Shown here: piece after piece, positions 38,195 to 47,546 of the stretch | How the letters are laid out: each line of letters opens with the position of its first letter | How positions within the stretch are numbered: the first letter of the stretch is position 1 | NCBI RefSeq assembly: GCF_000013985.1 | Contig: NC_008048.1 | Coordinates: 3,103,001 to 3,167,000 of the forward strand | DNA length: 64,000 nt | DNA from: Sphingopyxis alaskensis RB2256 | GTDB taxonomy: Bacteria > Pseudomonadota > Alphaproteobacteria > Sphingomonadales > Sphingomonadaceae | Reading direction: 5' to 3' | Position numbers and translations under genes: made by a program | The notes under the pieces: generated by a model | The model's input: only the letters and a program-made list of their open reading frames with translations | What the model was told of the DNA's origin: nothing | Database searches by the model: none

Positions 38195-39649
38195 CTATCC
38201 CGCCAGCGCTTTCTGCCGCCGTCGCTGCACCGACGAGCCATAACCCATCGCCTCGCGATATTTGACGACGGTGCGCCGCGCGATGTCGAATCCTTCGGCC
38301 GACAGTTTCTGCGCGATCGTCTCGTCGGACAGGATCGCGCGCGCGTCCTCGCCCTCGATCAACGCCTTGATCCGGCTCTTGACCGCCTCGGCCGACACCG
38401 CGCCGTCGCCCTCGGTCGCCGATATGCCCGACGAGAAGAAATATTTGAGCTCGAACAGGCCGCGTGGGCACGACAGATATTTGTTGCTGGTGACGCGGCT
38501 GACGGTCGATTCGTGCATCCCGATCGCCTCGGCGACCTGGCGCAAGGTCAGCGGCCGCATATGCGCGACGCCGTGCAGAAAAAACCCCTCCTGCTGCTTG
38601 ACGATCTCGCTCGCCACCTTGACGATCGTGCGCTGGCGCTGGTCGAGCGCGCGCACCAGCCAGTTGGCGCCGGCAAGCTGTTCGGACAGCCACGCCTTGC
38701 TTTTTGCCGCCGCGCCCGCGGCGAGTTCGTTGTAATAGCGGCGGTTGACGAGCAGCCGCGGCAGGGTCGCGCTGTTCACCTCGACCGCCCAGCCCGCCGC
38801 GGTGCGCCGGACATACAGGTCGGGAACGACCGCCTGCACCGGCGAGCCGCCGAACCTGAAGCCCGGTTTGGGATCATAGCCGCGCAGTTCGCGGATCATG
38901 TCGGCCAGATCCTCGTCATCGACGCCGCAGATGCGCTTCAGTTGCGGGAAGGCGCCCTTGGCGACAAGATCGAGGTGCGCGATCATCGTCGCCATCGCGG
39001 GGTCATAGCGGTCGGCCTCGCGCGCCTGGATGGCGATACATTCGGCGAGGTCGCGCGCGCCGACGCCCGCGGGGTCGAAGCCCTGGACCACCCGCAGCAC
39101 CGCCTCGACCAGCGCCAGGGGCACGCCGAGCTGTGCGGCGAGTTCGGCAAGGTCGGCGCGCAGATAGCCCGCCTCGTCGATCAGCGCGACGAGCTGGCCC
39201 GCGATGATCGCCTCGATCCCGTCGAGCCGCTCGCCGACCTGCGCGAGCAGATGGTCGTGGAGCGAGCCCTCGGCCTCCGCGAAACTGTCGAAATCCACGT
39301 CCTCGCCCGCACCCGACAGGCCGACGCTGTCGCTCGCGCTGTCATGATGGAAACGCTCTTCGGTGAAATCGACGTCGAGGTCGTCGGCGGTGCCGGCATC
39401 GGACGCCAGCGCCCGATCGGTGTCGGCAGGCGTTTCCGCCGCGGGCGGCGCATCGCCGTCGGGCTCGTCGCCCCCGCCCTCGCTGTCGGGTGCGCCCGTG
39501 TCGAGCAGCGGATTGCCTTCCAACGCCTCGGCCAGATAGGCCTCAAGCTCGAGGTTCGACAGCGCCAGCAGCTTGATCGCCTGCTGCAACTGCGGCGTCA
39601 TCACCAGCGATTGCGACTGGCGGAGATCGAGGCGCGGACCCAACGCCAT
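38195..39649 (-). CDS. rpoN: RNA polymerase sigma-54 factor
   Basis: 484 residues. Region I is glutamine-rich at the start (RLDLRQSQSLVMTPQLQQAIKLL), region II is acidic (residues 50-120), and region III has the core-binding and HTH parts (LTLRQVAEAIGMHESTVSRV). The RpoN box ARRTVVKYRE is at 457-466. Recruits polymerase to -24/-12 promoters needing enhancer-binding activators. Downstream of lptB as in many alphaproteobacteria; the 143-bp gap holds a perfect cruciform repeat. Confidence 0.97.
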   Translation of the reverse strand: MALGPRLDLRQSQSLVMTPQLQQAIKLLALSNLELEAYLAEALEGNPLLDTGAPDSEGGGDEPDGDAPPAAETPADTDRALASDAGTADDLDVDFTEERFHHDSASDSVGLSGAGEDVDFDSFAEAEGSLHDHLLAQVGERLDGIEAIIAGQLVALIDEAGYLRADLAELAAQLGVPLALVEAVLRVVQGFDPAGVGARDLAECIAIQAREADRYDPAMATMIAHLDLVAKGAFPQLKRICGVDDEDLADMIRELRGYDPKPGFRFGGSPVQAVVPDLYVRRTAAGWAVEVNSATLPRLLVNRRYYNELAAGAAAKSKAWLSEQLAGANWLVRALDQRQRTIVKVASEIVKQQEGFFLHGVAHMRPLTLRQVAEAIGMHESTVSRVTSNKYLSCPRGLFELKYFFSSGISATEGDGAVSAEAVKSRIKALIEGEDARAILSDETIAQKLSAEGFDIARRTVVKYREAMGYGSSVQRRRQKALAG

Positions 39650-39671
39650 CGGAAATTACCTGATTACGATC

Positions 39672-39750
39672 CCGTTCGTGTCGAGCGAAGTCGAGACACG
39701 TGAAGGCTTGCACGAACTCGGCGTGTCTCGACTTCGCTCGACACGAACGG
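39672..39750. repeat. Palindromic repeat, family A copy 2 (perfect 29-bp arms)
   Basis: Arm 39672-39700 (starting CCGTTCGTGTCGAGCGAAGT) is the exact reverse complement of 39722-39750, loop 21 nt. It sits in the lptB-rpoN gap and would form a strong stem in the RNA, possibly limiting read-through from lptB. Confidence 0.92.
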
Positions 39751-39792
39751 AAACTGAAAGACGCTCATTCAACAGCGACACGGCTCCGGCCG

Positions 39793-40608
39793 TCACAGCG
39801 AGAAGCCCTCACCCAGATAGAGTCGGCGCACCTCGGGATCGGCGACGAGTTCGGCGGGCGATCCCGCCAGCAACACCTTGCCATCATAGATGATGCACGC
39901 GCGATCGACGAGGTCGAGCGTCTCACGGACATTATGGTCGGTGATGAGCACGCCGATGCCGCGCGTCTTGAGGTCCGCGACAAGGTCGCGAATATCGCTG
40001 ATCGACAGGGGATCAATGCCCGCAAAAGGTTCGTCGAGCAGGATGATCGACGGGTTGGCGGCCAGCGCGCGGGCGATTTCGGCGCGGCGGCGCTCACCGC
40101 CCGACAGCGCCATCGCCGCGGCGTCGCGCAGCCGCGTGAGACCGAATTCGTCGAGCAATTCTTCGAGCCGCCGTTCGCGCGCGACCTTGTCGGGCTCGGC
40201 GAGTTCGAGCACCGCCTCGATATTCTGCGCCACCGTCATGCCGCGAAAGATCGACGTTTCCTGCGGCAGATAGCCAAGGCCCAGGATCGCGCGGCGATAC
40301 ATGGGCAGCGCGGTGATGTCGGCGCCGTCGAGCATGATGCGCCCGGCATCGGGCTTCACCAGCCCCATGATCGAATAGAAGCAGGTCGTCTTGCCCGCAC
40401 CATTGGGCCCGAGCAGCCCGACGACTTCGCCCTTGCCGACCGACAGCGACACGTCGGACAGGACGACGCGCTTGTCATAGCTTTTGGCGATCGAAATGAC
40501 GGCCAGCCCGTTGCCCGTCGCGGCGTCCTCGCGCGCGTGCGCCCGATGCTCGGCGACGCCATGGTCGTCGTCGGCTGCCCGCGCGATTGTCGATTCCTCG
40601 TCGGTCAT
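39793..40608 (-). CDS. lptB: LPS export ABC transporter ATP-binding protein
   Basis: 271 residues. Walker A GPNGAGKT (67-74), signature LSGGERRRAEIARAL, Walker B IILLDEPFAGID, switch HNVRETL. The motif YLPQETSIFRGMTV is typical of LptB. It has an unusual 33-residue N-terminal extension; ATG alternatives are absent, but GTG/TTG starts may exist. Powers lipopolysaccharide transport with LptFG/C. lptA/lptC are not upstream here. Confidence 0.94.
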   Translation of the reverse strand: MTDEESTIARAADDDHGVAEHRAHAREDAATGNGLAVISIAKSYDKRVVLSDVSLSVGKGEVVGLLGPNGAGKTTCFYSIMGLVKPDAGRIMLDGADITALPMYRRAILGLGYLPQETSIFRGMTVAQNIEAVLELAEPDKVARERRLEELLDEFGLTRLRDAAAMALSGGERRRAEIARALAANPSIILLDEPFAGIDPLSISDIRDLVADLKTRGIGVLITDHNVRETLDLVDRACIIYDGKVLLAGSPAELVADPEVRRLYLGEGFSL

Positions 40609-40713
40609 AAAGCGGTCGGTTCCCGTCTGGCTTCGCTGCCGCGTTACCCCAGCGACGGCGCCAAGGTCAATCTGGCAGGATTATTGCAAGGATGCGATGC
40701 GCCCTGGCCGCGC

Positions 40714-42096
40714 CTAATGCGCCGCCTGCGTTCCGCGCGCGACGCCCGATTGCGCGAGCTGTTCGTCGATCGCCACCAGCAGCCGCGCCAGCGCGGCTTC
40801 GTCCACGGCCTCGGCGCGGGCGACGAGCACGTCCTGCGTGTTCGACGCGCGGAGCAGCCACCAGCCGTCGTCGGTCATCACCCGCGCCCCGTCGGTGCGA
40901 TCGACGCGCGCGCCCGACGTCGCCAGCCGGTCCAGAACCTCGTCCACAATGGCGAATTTGCGCACCTCGTCGACCTGGAAGCGCATTTCGGGCGTGTTGA
41001 CCATCGGCGCCATACCGCCGCGCAATTCGGTGACGCTTTTCCCGAGCTTCGTCGCCGCCTCGATCAGTCGCACCGCCGCATAAGGGGCGTCGTCATAACC
41101 GTAATAGCGGTCGGCGAAGAAGATGTGCCCGCTCATCTCGCCGGCGAGCGGACTGCCGGTTTCCTTCATCTTCGCCTTGATGAGGCTGTGACCGGTCTTC
41201 CACATCAGGGGCGTGCCGCCGAGCTGCGCGACGCGGTCGAACAGCGCCTGGCTCGCCTTCACATCGGCGATCACCGTCGCGCCGGGCAGGTCGGTCAACA
41301 CCGCGGCGGCATAGATTTGCAGCAGCTGGTCGCCCCAGATCACGCGGCCCTGGCCGTCGATCGCGCCGATACGGTCGCCGTCTCCATCGAAGGCGACGCC
41401 GAAATCGAGGCTCTTTTCGGCGACGAGCTTGCGCAGATCGGCGAGGTTCTTCTCCTCGGTCGGATCGGGATGGTGGTTCGGGAAATGCCCGTCAATGTCT
41501 GTGAAAAGCAAATGATGCTCGCCGGGCAAGCGCGCGGTGAGTTTCTCGATCACGGGGCCCGCTGCCCCGTTGCCGGCGTCCCAGCCGATGCGGAAGGCGC
41601 CGCCGACGAACCCCTCGACCAGCCGGTCGACATAGGCATCGACGATGTCGATGCGCTCCGCCGTGCCTTCGCCCGCCTCCCAGTCGCCCGCCGCGGCCAT
41701 TTCACCGATCCGCCGGATGTCGGCGCCGAAGAAGGGGCGCCCCTGAAATACCATCTTGAAGCCGTTATAGTCGGGGGGATTATGGCTTCCGGTTATCTGT
41801 ATGCCGCCATCGACCTGCTGCGTTGAGGCCGCATAATAGAGCATCGGCGTCGGTCCCAGCCCGACATTCAACGCATCGACGCCCGCAGCGTTGACCCCTG
41901 CGACCAGCGCTTCGGCGAGCATCGGCGACGACAGCCGTCCGTCATAGCCGACCGCAATTCGTCCGCCCCCCGCGCGGCGGATCAGCGTCGCAAAGCTGCG
42001 CCCGATGGCATAGGCGTCCTTTTCGGACAACGTATCGCCAACGACGCCGCGAATGTCATATTCGCGCAGCATCGTCGGATGGAAATCATGGGTCAT
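40714..42096 (-). CDS. Phosphomannomutase/phosphoglucomutase
   Basis: 460 residues from ATG 42096 (GAGGATCGACG just before). The four-domain hexose phosphomutase fold is clear: [10 protein letters not shown], catalytic TGSHNP with Ser104, metal site [16 protein letters not shown] and the phosphate loop at [10 protein letters not shown]. Interconverts hexose 1- and 6-phosphates for polysaccharide synthesis (AlgC/ManB type). Follows mipZ in the same direction. Confidence 0.95.
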   Translation of the reverse strand: MTHDFHPTMLREYDIRGVVGDTLSEKDAYAIGRSFATLIRRAGGGRIAVGYDGRLSSPMLAEALVAGVNAAGVDALNVGLGPTPMLYYAASTQQVDGGIQITGSHNPPDYNGFKMVFQGRPFFGADIRRIGEMAAAGDWEAGEGTAERIDIVDAYVDRLVEGFVGGAFRIGWDAGNGAAGPVIEKLTARLPGEHHLLFTDIDGHFPNHHPDPTEEKNLADLRKLVAEKSLDFGVAFDGDGDRIGAIDGQGRVIWGDQLLQIYAAAVLTDLPGATVIADVKASQALFDRVAQLGGTPLMWKTGHSLIKAKMKETGSPLAGEMSGHIFFADRYYGYDDAPYAAVRLIEAATKLGKSVTELRGGMAPMVNTPEMRFQVDEVRKFAIVDEVLDRLATSGARVDRTDGARVMTDDGWWLLRASNTQDVLVARAEAVDEAALARLLVAIDEQLAQSGVARGTQAAH

Positions 42097-42124
42097 CGTC
42101 GATCCTCTTGGGGGGAGAAGCAGG

Positions 42125-42946
42125 TCAGGCGGCAGCAAACAGGTCGCCGTCGGGATGCAGTCGCTCGCGCGCGGGCAGGTTGAGGCCGCCCATCGCCTCG
42201 CGCAATTCCTGCCGCGCGACGACATGGCCGATTCCCATGCCGCCCAGATGCGCCTTGTCGAGGAGCGTAAGCCCGGCCGGGAAGAGTTCGCGATAGATGA
42301 CGCGCTCGCCAAGGCCGGGGATGACGCGAAAGCCGACGCGGCGCGACAACTGGCCCAGCGCCTCGCCGACGCGCCGCATATTGTGCGCGTCGACATGCTG
42401 GAGGCGGTTGCGCAGGATGATCCAGTCGATCGTGCGCCCGTCGCTCTTGGCGCGCGCCTTGCGCGTGTCCCAGATCAGCTCCGAATAAAAGCTGGGGCGC
42501 GTCACCTGAAATGTCTCGGGATCGACCTGGCCGATCAGGTCGAAATCGATGAAGCTGTCGTTGATCGGCGTGACGAGCGTGTCGGCGGTGGTTGCAAGGT
42601 GGCGGGCGAAGACATCGTCGCGGCCCGGCGTGTCGGCGATGAAATAATCGGCGCCTTCGGTCAGCCGCGCCACCTGCGTGTCGAGCTCCTCGATCGTCGA
42701 TCCCTCGAACACCTCGAACTGCGGCGTCGGCAATTCGATGTCGCGCCGTCGTGCGGTGTTGGTGCGATTCTCGAGATAGCGATGAAAGGTGCGCTGGCGG
42801 GGGTCGAGGTCGATCCCCGCGACGCGCCAGCCCTGGCTTGCCAGCGCAACCGCGAAATGCACGGCGCAGGTCGATTTGCCCGTTCCGCCCTTTTCATTGG
42901 CAAAGATGATGCGGTGCGGAGCGGGGGTCGTCGCGGAGTTCGTCAT
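42125..42946 (-). CDS. mipZ: MipZ, ATPase positioning the division plane
   Basis: 273 residues from ATG 42946. Deviant Walker [10 protein letters not shown] (18-26), then [54 protein letters not shown] and [17 protein letters not shown] are all MipZ hallmarks and distinguish it from ParA. It forms gradients from the poles and blocks FtsZ. Divergent from panC (87 bp between). Confidence 0.94.
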   Translation of the reverse strand: MTNSATTPAPHRIIFANEKGGTGKSTCAVHFAVALASQGWRVAGIDLDPRQRTFHRYLENRTNTARRRDIELPTPQFEVFEGSTIEELDTQVARLTEGADYFIADTPGRDDVFARHLATTADTLVTPINDSFIDFDLIGQVDPETFQVTRPSFYSELIWDTRKARAKSDGRTIDWIILRNRLQHVDAHNMRRVGEALGQLSRRVGFRVIPGLGERVIYRELFPAGLTLLDKAHLGGMGIGHVVARQELREAMGGLNLPARERLHPDGDLFAAA

Positions 42947-43033
42947 GGGGCGTTGCGATTTTCCTGTTGGCGCGGCATGGGCGACCGACGCGCGAAATGA
43001 TATCATCGCGCCAATATCGGAGGGCGCCCGGCC

Positions 43034-43873
43034 GTGCAAATCATCCGTGACATCGCGATGCTCCACCGTGCCGTCACGGCACTGAAACAGGGCGGCAAGA
43101 GCATCGCGCTCGTCCCCACGATGGGAGCGCTGCACGCCGGCCATCTCTCGCTCGTCCGGATGGCAAAGCGCGTCGCCGACCATGTCGTCGTCTCGATCTT
43201 CGTCAACCCGACGCAATTCGGGCCGAACGAGGATTTTGCCGCCTATCCGCGCGACGAGGCGCGCGACGCCGCGCTGCTCGTCGAGGAAGGGACGAGCCTG
43301 CTCTGGGCGCCCGACGTCGGCACCATGTATCCCGGCGGGCACAGCACGCATGTCGAGGTTGCCGAACTCGGCGCCGATTATTGCGGCGCCGCGCGTCCCG
43401 GCCATTTCGACGGCGTTGCGACGGTCGTGGCCAAATTGTTCAATCAGGTGCGTCCCGACATCGCGATCTTCGGTGAAAAGGACTGGCAACAGCTCGCGAT
43501 CATCCGTCGCATGGCGCGCGACCTCGATTTCGGCATCGACATATTGGGCGCGCCGATCGCGCGCGAGGCCGACGGGCTCGCGCTGTCGTCGCGCAACGCC
43601 TATCTGTCGGCCGAGCAGCGCACGGCGGCGGCGGCCTTTCCCGGCGCGCTGAAGACGGCCGCAAAGGCGATCGCGGACGGCGCCGACGTCGCCGAGACGC
43701 TCGCCAGGGCCGAGGCGGCGATCGTCGGGGGCGGGTTCGACAGCGTCGACTATGTCGCGCTCGCCGATGCCGACAGCCTCGAACGGCTCGCTGTCTTTCG
43801 CGCCCCGGCGCGGCTGCTCGCCGCGGCAAGAATCGGCAGGACGCGGCTGATCGACAATTTGCCGGTGGGCTGA
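43034..43873 (+). CDS. panC: Pantothenate synthetase
   Basis: 279 residues from a GTG at 43034. PTMGALHAGHLSLV (ATP-binding HxGH), VNPTQFGPNEDFAAYPR, FGEKDWQQLAIIRRM, and SSRNAYLS (KMSKS-like) are standard. Condenses pantoate with beta-alanine. panB is not nearby. Confidence 0.97.
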   Translation: MQIIRDIAMLHRAVTALKQGGKSIALVPTMGALHAGHLSLVRMAKRVADHVVVSIFVNPTQFGPNEDFAAYPRDEARDAALLVEEGTSLLWAPDVGTMYPGGHSTHVEVAELGADYCGAARPGHFDGVATVVAKLFNQVRPDIAIFGEKDWQQLAIIRRMARDLDFGIDILGAPIAREADGLALSSRNAYLSAEQRTAAAAFPGALKTAAKAIADGADVAETLARAEAAIVGGGFDSVDYVALADADSLERLAVFRAPARLLAAARIGRTRLIDNLPVG

Positions 43874-44012
43874 ACAGGGCAAGAAACAGCGGATTTCCAG
43901 GCGCTCGGCGCACTATCCACAAAAAATCGGGTCATCGTTAACGCTTTGTTGACCATAAACCGCAAGTTTGGCCCCGAGGTCTCCATGTGGGGTGGAGGCG
44001 AAGGGGGTTATC

Positions 44013-44327
44013 ATGGCGAACAGTCTGAAGTCGGCCCAATATCTGATCGAAAGCCGCCTGCTCGATGCGGCGCGTGGCGACGCCAATGCCTATTTCGATC
44101 TCGGCATCGCATTTTCCACGGGGACCGGCGGGGTCGATGTCGACCTGGTCCAGGCGCATAAATGGTTCAATCTTGCCGCGCTCGGCGGCAATATCGAAGG
44201 CCAGCAGTGCCGCGCCGACGTATCGAGCGAAATGTCGCAGGGCGAAATCGCCGAAGCGCAGCGCCAGGCACGCGCCTGGCTCGACGAGACGGCGCGCCGT
44301 CCGGCCGCGCGGCGGTTCGTGGCGTAA
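44013..44327 (+). CDS. Small Sel1/TPR-like protein
   Basis: 104 residues from ATG 44013, with GAAGGGGG about 6 nt upstream. AYFDLGIAFSTG, then DVDLVQAHKWFNLAALGGN, match one to two Sel1 repeats, and a charged C-terminus follows. No signal peptide. Probably a cytoplasmic interaction module, function unknown. A repeat follows at 44346. Confidence 0.8.
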   Translation: MANSLKSAQYLIESRLLDAARGDANAYFDLGIAFSTGTGGVDVDLVQAHKWFNLAALGGNIEGQQCRADVSSEMSQGEIAEAQRQARAWLDETARRPAARRFVA

Positions 44328-44345
44328 ACAGGATCGCGCCTCTTC

Positions 44346-44379
44346 CCGTTCGCATCTCGACTTCGCTCGACACGAACGG
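44346..44379. repeat. Palindromic repeat, family A copy 3 (compact)
   Basis: 34-bp copy (starting CCGTTCGCATCTCGACTTCG) in which the two halves are fused without a loop. The outer CCGTTCG / CGAACGG are inverted. It lies between the converging Sel1-like and acetyltransferase-like genes. Confidence 0.8.
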
Positions 44380-44393
44380 AACAGGCAACTGGC

Positions 44394-45545
44394 TCAGCTC
44401 TTCCGCCTGAAGGGCATATGCCCCTCCAGCCACTCCATTTCCGCCGCTTCGGCACGGCGTTCCCGATCGAGATAATCGGCAACTGCACGGCGAAAGCCCG
44501 GATCGGCGATGAAATGCGCCGACCAGGTCGCGACAGGGCCATAGCCGCGCGCGAGCTTGTGCCCGCCCTGCGCGCCCGCCTCGACCCGTTTCAGCCCGCG
44601 TTCGATCGCAATGTCGATCGCGCGATAATAGCATAGTTCGAAATGCAGATAGGGGATGTCGGCGAGGCACCCCCAATAGCGGCCGTAGAGCGTATCGGCG
44701 CCAAGGAAGTGCAGTGCCCCGGCGACCGGTCGCTCGTCGGCATCATAAGCGATCAGCAGGATGATCTTGTCCGCCATCGCCGCGCCCATCAGGTCGAAGG
44801 CCGCGCGCGTCAGATAGGGATGCCCCCATTTGCGCGCGCCGGTGTCCTGATAGAAAAGCCACATAGCATCCCAATGTTCGGGGCGGATCGTCTCGCCGGT
44901 GAGTTCCTCGATCCGCAGGCCCTGGGCCGCGCGGAACCTTTCCTTGCGCAACTGCTTGCGCTTCTGCGAATTGAGCGAGGCGAGGAAATCGTCGAAGCTG
45001 GCATAGCCCCGATTCGCGAAGTGAAACTGGATGTCGCGGCGGATGAGCCAGCCCGCCTCCTCGAACAAGGGCATCTGGTCGGGCGCCACAAAGGTCGCGT
45101 GCGCCGACGACAGGCCATTCTGCCGCACGACGGCTTCGGCGGCGCGGAGCAGCAGCCGTGCGTCGCCGCTGTCCCGCGCAAGCAGCCGCGGTCCCGGCAC
45201 GGGGGTGAAGGGCACCGCGATCTGCAGCTTCGGATAATAATCGCCGCCCGCGCGCGCCCAGGCGTCGGCCCAGCCATGGTCGAACACATATTCGCCCTGG
45301 CTGTGCGATTTGAGATAGGCGGGCGCGGCTGCGACCAGCGAACCGGTCGCGTCCTCGACAAGCAGCGGCGCGGCCTGCCACCCGGTGCCCGGTCCGACGC
45401 TGCCCGATTCTTCGAGCAGCGACAGGAAGGCGTGGTCGACGAACGGATTGCCGCCATTGTGCAAGCCGTCCCACGCCGCCGCGTCGACCGCGGCGACGCC
45501 GCTGCCGAGCGCGATGGTCCGCGCCGGTGGGTCGGCCTCGGCCAT
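44394..45545 (-). CDS. GNAT/FemAB-like acyltransferase (COG3146 type)
   Basis: 383 residues. Conserved blocks NGGNPFVDHAFLSLLEESGS, HGWADAWARAGGDYYPKLQ, VPFTPVPGPRLL, SLNSQKRKQLRKERFRA and YRAIDIAIERGLKRVEAGAQ define this family, sometimes called peptidogalycan biosynthesis. No signal peptide. Exact reaction unknown. Last gene of a four-gene minus operon; 3 bp after ridA. Confidence 0.85.
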   Translation of the reverse strand: MAEADPPARTIALGSGVAAVDAAAWDGLHNGGNPFVDHAFLSLLEESGSVGPGTGWQAAPLLVEDATGSLVAAAPAYLKSHSQGEYVFDHGWADAWARAGGDYYPKLQIAVPFTPVPGPRLLARDSGDARLLLRAAEAVVRQNGLSSAHATFVAPDQMPLFEEAGWLIRRDIQFHFANRGYASFDDFLASLNSQKRKQLRKERFRAAQGLRIEELTGETIRPEHWDAMWLFYQDTGARKWGHPYLTRAAFDLMGAAMADKIILLIAYDADERPVAGALHFLGADTLYGRYWGCLADIPYLHFELCYYRAIDIAIERGLKRVEAGAQGGHKLARGYGPVATWSAHFIADPGFRRAVADYLDRERRAEAAEMEWLEGHMPFRRKS

Positions 45546-45548
45546 CGC

Positions 45549-46013
45549 TCAGGCCGGGCGCACCGCGACGATCGCGTCGGCCTCGACCGCGGCGCCGAGC
45601 GGCAGCACCGCGACGCCGACCGCGGCGCGCGCGTGGCGGCCGACTTCGCCGAACAATTTTTCGAACAGTTCGGATGCACCATTGGCAACCTTGGCCTGAT
45701 CGGTGAAGCCCGGCGCGCTGTTGACGAAGACGCCGAGCTTGACGATGCGTTCGACGCGGGCCCAGTCGCCGCCCAGCGCTTGCCCGATTTGCGCGACGAG
45801 CATCAGCGCGACGCGCTGCGCCGCGTCCTGCCCGCCCGGCACGTCCATGTCGTCGCCGAGGCGGCCGGTCACGACCTGTCCGTCGCGGAACGGCAGCTGG
45901 CCGCTGACATAGACCATCCCGCCATGTTCGACCGCGGGCACATAGGCGGCGACCGGCGCGGCGGGTTTCGGAAGTTCGAGGCCGAGTTCGGCGATTTTGG
46001 CGGCGATATCCAT
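45549..46013 (-). CDS. RidA-family protein
   Basis: 154 residues. YVPAVEHGGMVYVSGQLPFRDG, QRVALMLVAQIGQALGG and ARAAVGVAVLPLGAAVEADAIV match the YjgF/RidA trimer family; the arginine after HA (HARAAVGV) occupies the substrate-binding position. RidA deaminates reactive enamines. This longer form belongs to the subclass often without proven activity. Confidence 0.9.
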   Translation of the reverse strand: MDIAAKIAELGLELPKPAAPVAAYVPAVEHGGMVYVSGQLPFRDGQVVTGRLGDDMDVPGGQDAAQRVALMLVAQIGQALGGDWARVERIVKLGVFVNSAPGFTDQAKVANGASELFEKLFGEVGRHARAAVGVAVLPLGAAVEADAIVAVRPA

Positions 46014-46025
46014 GAAGGGTCCTTT

Positions 46026-46667
46026 CTAAACCGGCTGCGGTGCCGGGGCGGGGATTTTTTCGGCGAGGCGCGCCATTATCCAGCGCTCGGCCGCTTTCCA
46101 ATCGTCGATTCGCGCATGGGCGTGCGGCGAAGCCGCAATCTTGCCGGCAATCGCGGGTTCGCCGACGAAATGAAGCCGCCACACCTCCGGCGCTTCCTCG
46201 GCGACCGAGCGATGATGCCCCGCCAGATCGTCGATGAACACCGCGACGGGCGGCCGATATTGCTCGATCAGGCGACGCACCGGCGCGCCCTTGCCGCCGC
46301 GGCTGCCGATCACCGGCGCGTGGAAATCGTGGAGCGCGAGCTGGTCGATGCGCGCCTGCTGATGCTCGGGGCCGACGTTGGTGAGCACCACGATGTCGGC
46401 CTCGGCGCCGATCGCGGCCATCGCGGCCAGCGCGCCGGGGATCGGATACTGCCGCGTCATTTCCTCGCGGAAAAAGCCGTCGAGCAAAGGCCACACCTCG
46501 GCGGCCTCGAGCGGCGTGCCGCATTCCTTGCGCTTCAGCGCATTCGCAAAGCTCGCATCCTCGATGCGAAAGATCACGCCATGTTCGGCGTCGACCCATT
46601 CGGCGAAGGGCACGACCATGTGCATCAGCACCTCGTCGCAATCGGTGATGACGAGCGGGCGGGTCAT
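46026..46667 (-). CDS. HAD-like hydrolase of unknown substrate
   Basis: 213 residues. VITDCDEVLMHMV carries the HAD nucleophile aspartate, VLTNVGPEHQ is motif II and AVFIDDLAGHHRSVAE motif IV. Its start overlaps the DUF3572 stop (ATGA), so the two are coupled. Distinct from the HAD gene at 37.2 kb. Confidence 0.85.
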   Translation of the reverse strand: MTRPLVITDCDEVLMHMVVPFAEWVDAEHGVIFRIEDASFANALKRKECGTPLEAAEVWPLLDGFFREEMTRQYPIPGALAAMAAIGAEADIVVLTNVGPEHQQARIDQLALHDFHAPVIGSRGGKGAPVRRLIEQYRPPVAVFIDDLAGHHRSVAEEAPEVWRLHFVGEPAIAGKIAASPHAHARIDDWKAAERWIMARLAEKIPAPAPQPV

Positions 46668-46927
46668 GCAGGGGATCCTTCGAGTCTGAGGGCCGCGGCG
46701 GCGAGGCCGGCGGGGGGCACCTGCAACGCATCGGCGCAGGCGACAAGGTCGTTTTCATGGGCGGTGAGGAACGACAGGATCGCCGCGAGCGTCGCGCGCT
46801 CGCCGAGCGAGGCGCGCAGTTCGCCCGGCGCAAGGCCGGTGAGCGCGAGCAATCGCCCGGCGCGCGGCTCGTCGCTCAAAATCCAGCCGAGCGCATGGAG
46901 CGCCAGTGCCGCGTCGTCCTCAAGCAC
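46664..46927 (-). CDS. DUF3572-family protein
   Basis: 87 residues, helical, no membrane segment: DDAALALHALGWILSDEPRAGRLLALTGL and FLTAHENDLVACADALQV match DUF3572, a small alphaproteobacterial family that is commonly next to divK, as here in divergent orientation. Function unknown. Confidence 0.85.
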   Translation of the reverse strand: MLEDDAALALHALGWILSDEPRAGRLLALTGLAPGELRASLGERATLAAILSFLTAHENDLVACADALQVPPAGLAAAALRLEGSPA

Positions 46928-47014
46928 GTCAGACCCCTTCGCCGCGATGCAATTGTGTCATGCGCCCGATTCGCCTAAACGGGCCGCGCACGCAAGGTGG
47001 GGAACGGAACGCAC

Positions 47015-47377
47015 ATGGGCAAGACCATCCTGGTCGTCGAAGATAATGAACTCAACCTGCGCCTGTTCTGCGACCTCCTGAACGCCCATGGTTACAGCGC
47101 GCATCCGGTGCGCGACGGCCGCGACGCGCTGGCGAAGGCGCGCGCGGTGTCGCCCGACCTCATCATCATGGACATCCAGCTGCCGCATGTGTCGGGCCTC
47201 GACCTTATCGGCCAGATGAAGGCCGACCCGATCTTGCGCGCGATACCGATCATGGCGGTCACCGCCTATGCGGGCAAGGGCGACGAGGAGCAGATCCGCG
47301 CCGCGGGCGCCGAAGCCTATGTCTCGAAACCCATCTCGGTGATCAGGTTCATCGAAAGTGTCGCCGCCTTCGCCTGA
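47015..47377 (+). CDS. divK: Single-domain response regulator DivK
   Basis: 120 residues from ATG 47015 (MGKTILVVEDNELNLRLF); an upstream ATG at 46997 is less likely. Phosphoacceptor Asp53 in LIIMDIQLPHVSG, the same position as in Caulobacter DivK; then AVTAYAGKGDEEQI and the switch lysine in VSKPI. No output domain. DivK sits in the CtrA cell-cycle phosphorelay. pleD does not follow. Confidence 0.92.
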   Translation: MGKTILVVEDNELNLRLFCDLLNAHGYSAHPVRDGRDALAKARAVSPDLIIMDIQLPHVSGLDLIGQMKADPILRAIPIMAVTAYAGKGDEEQIRAAGAEAYVSKPISVIRFIESVAAFA

Positions 47378-47546
47378 CCGCCTCCGAAACCTGTCTGTCT
47401 ACAAGGCTGGCTGAATCCCCTGGCAGGAGATTTGCCGCCCCCCGCGCTTCAGGACGCCCTGTGAAGCCATCGAAGAACTCTGGAAATCCAAGCCGGATAT
47501 CTTCAATAGGACGCTACACCATCACATGCCATCGCGCTCTAAACAG

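Noticed and set aside
38123..41826. Two long plus-strand frames opposite rpoN, lptB and the phosphomutase
   Set aside because: Antisense frames without motifs; one enters the palindromic repeats.
44643..47081. 812-residue plus-strand frame
   Set aside because: Antisense to four genes with good motifs; composition typical of GC-rich shadow frames.
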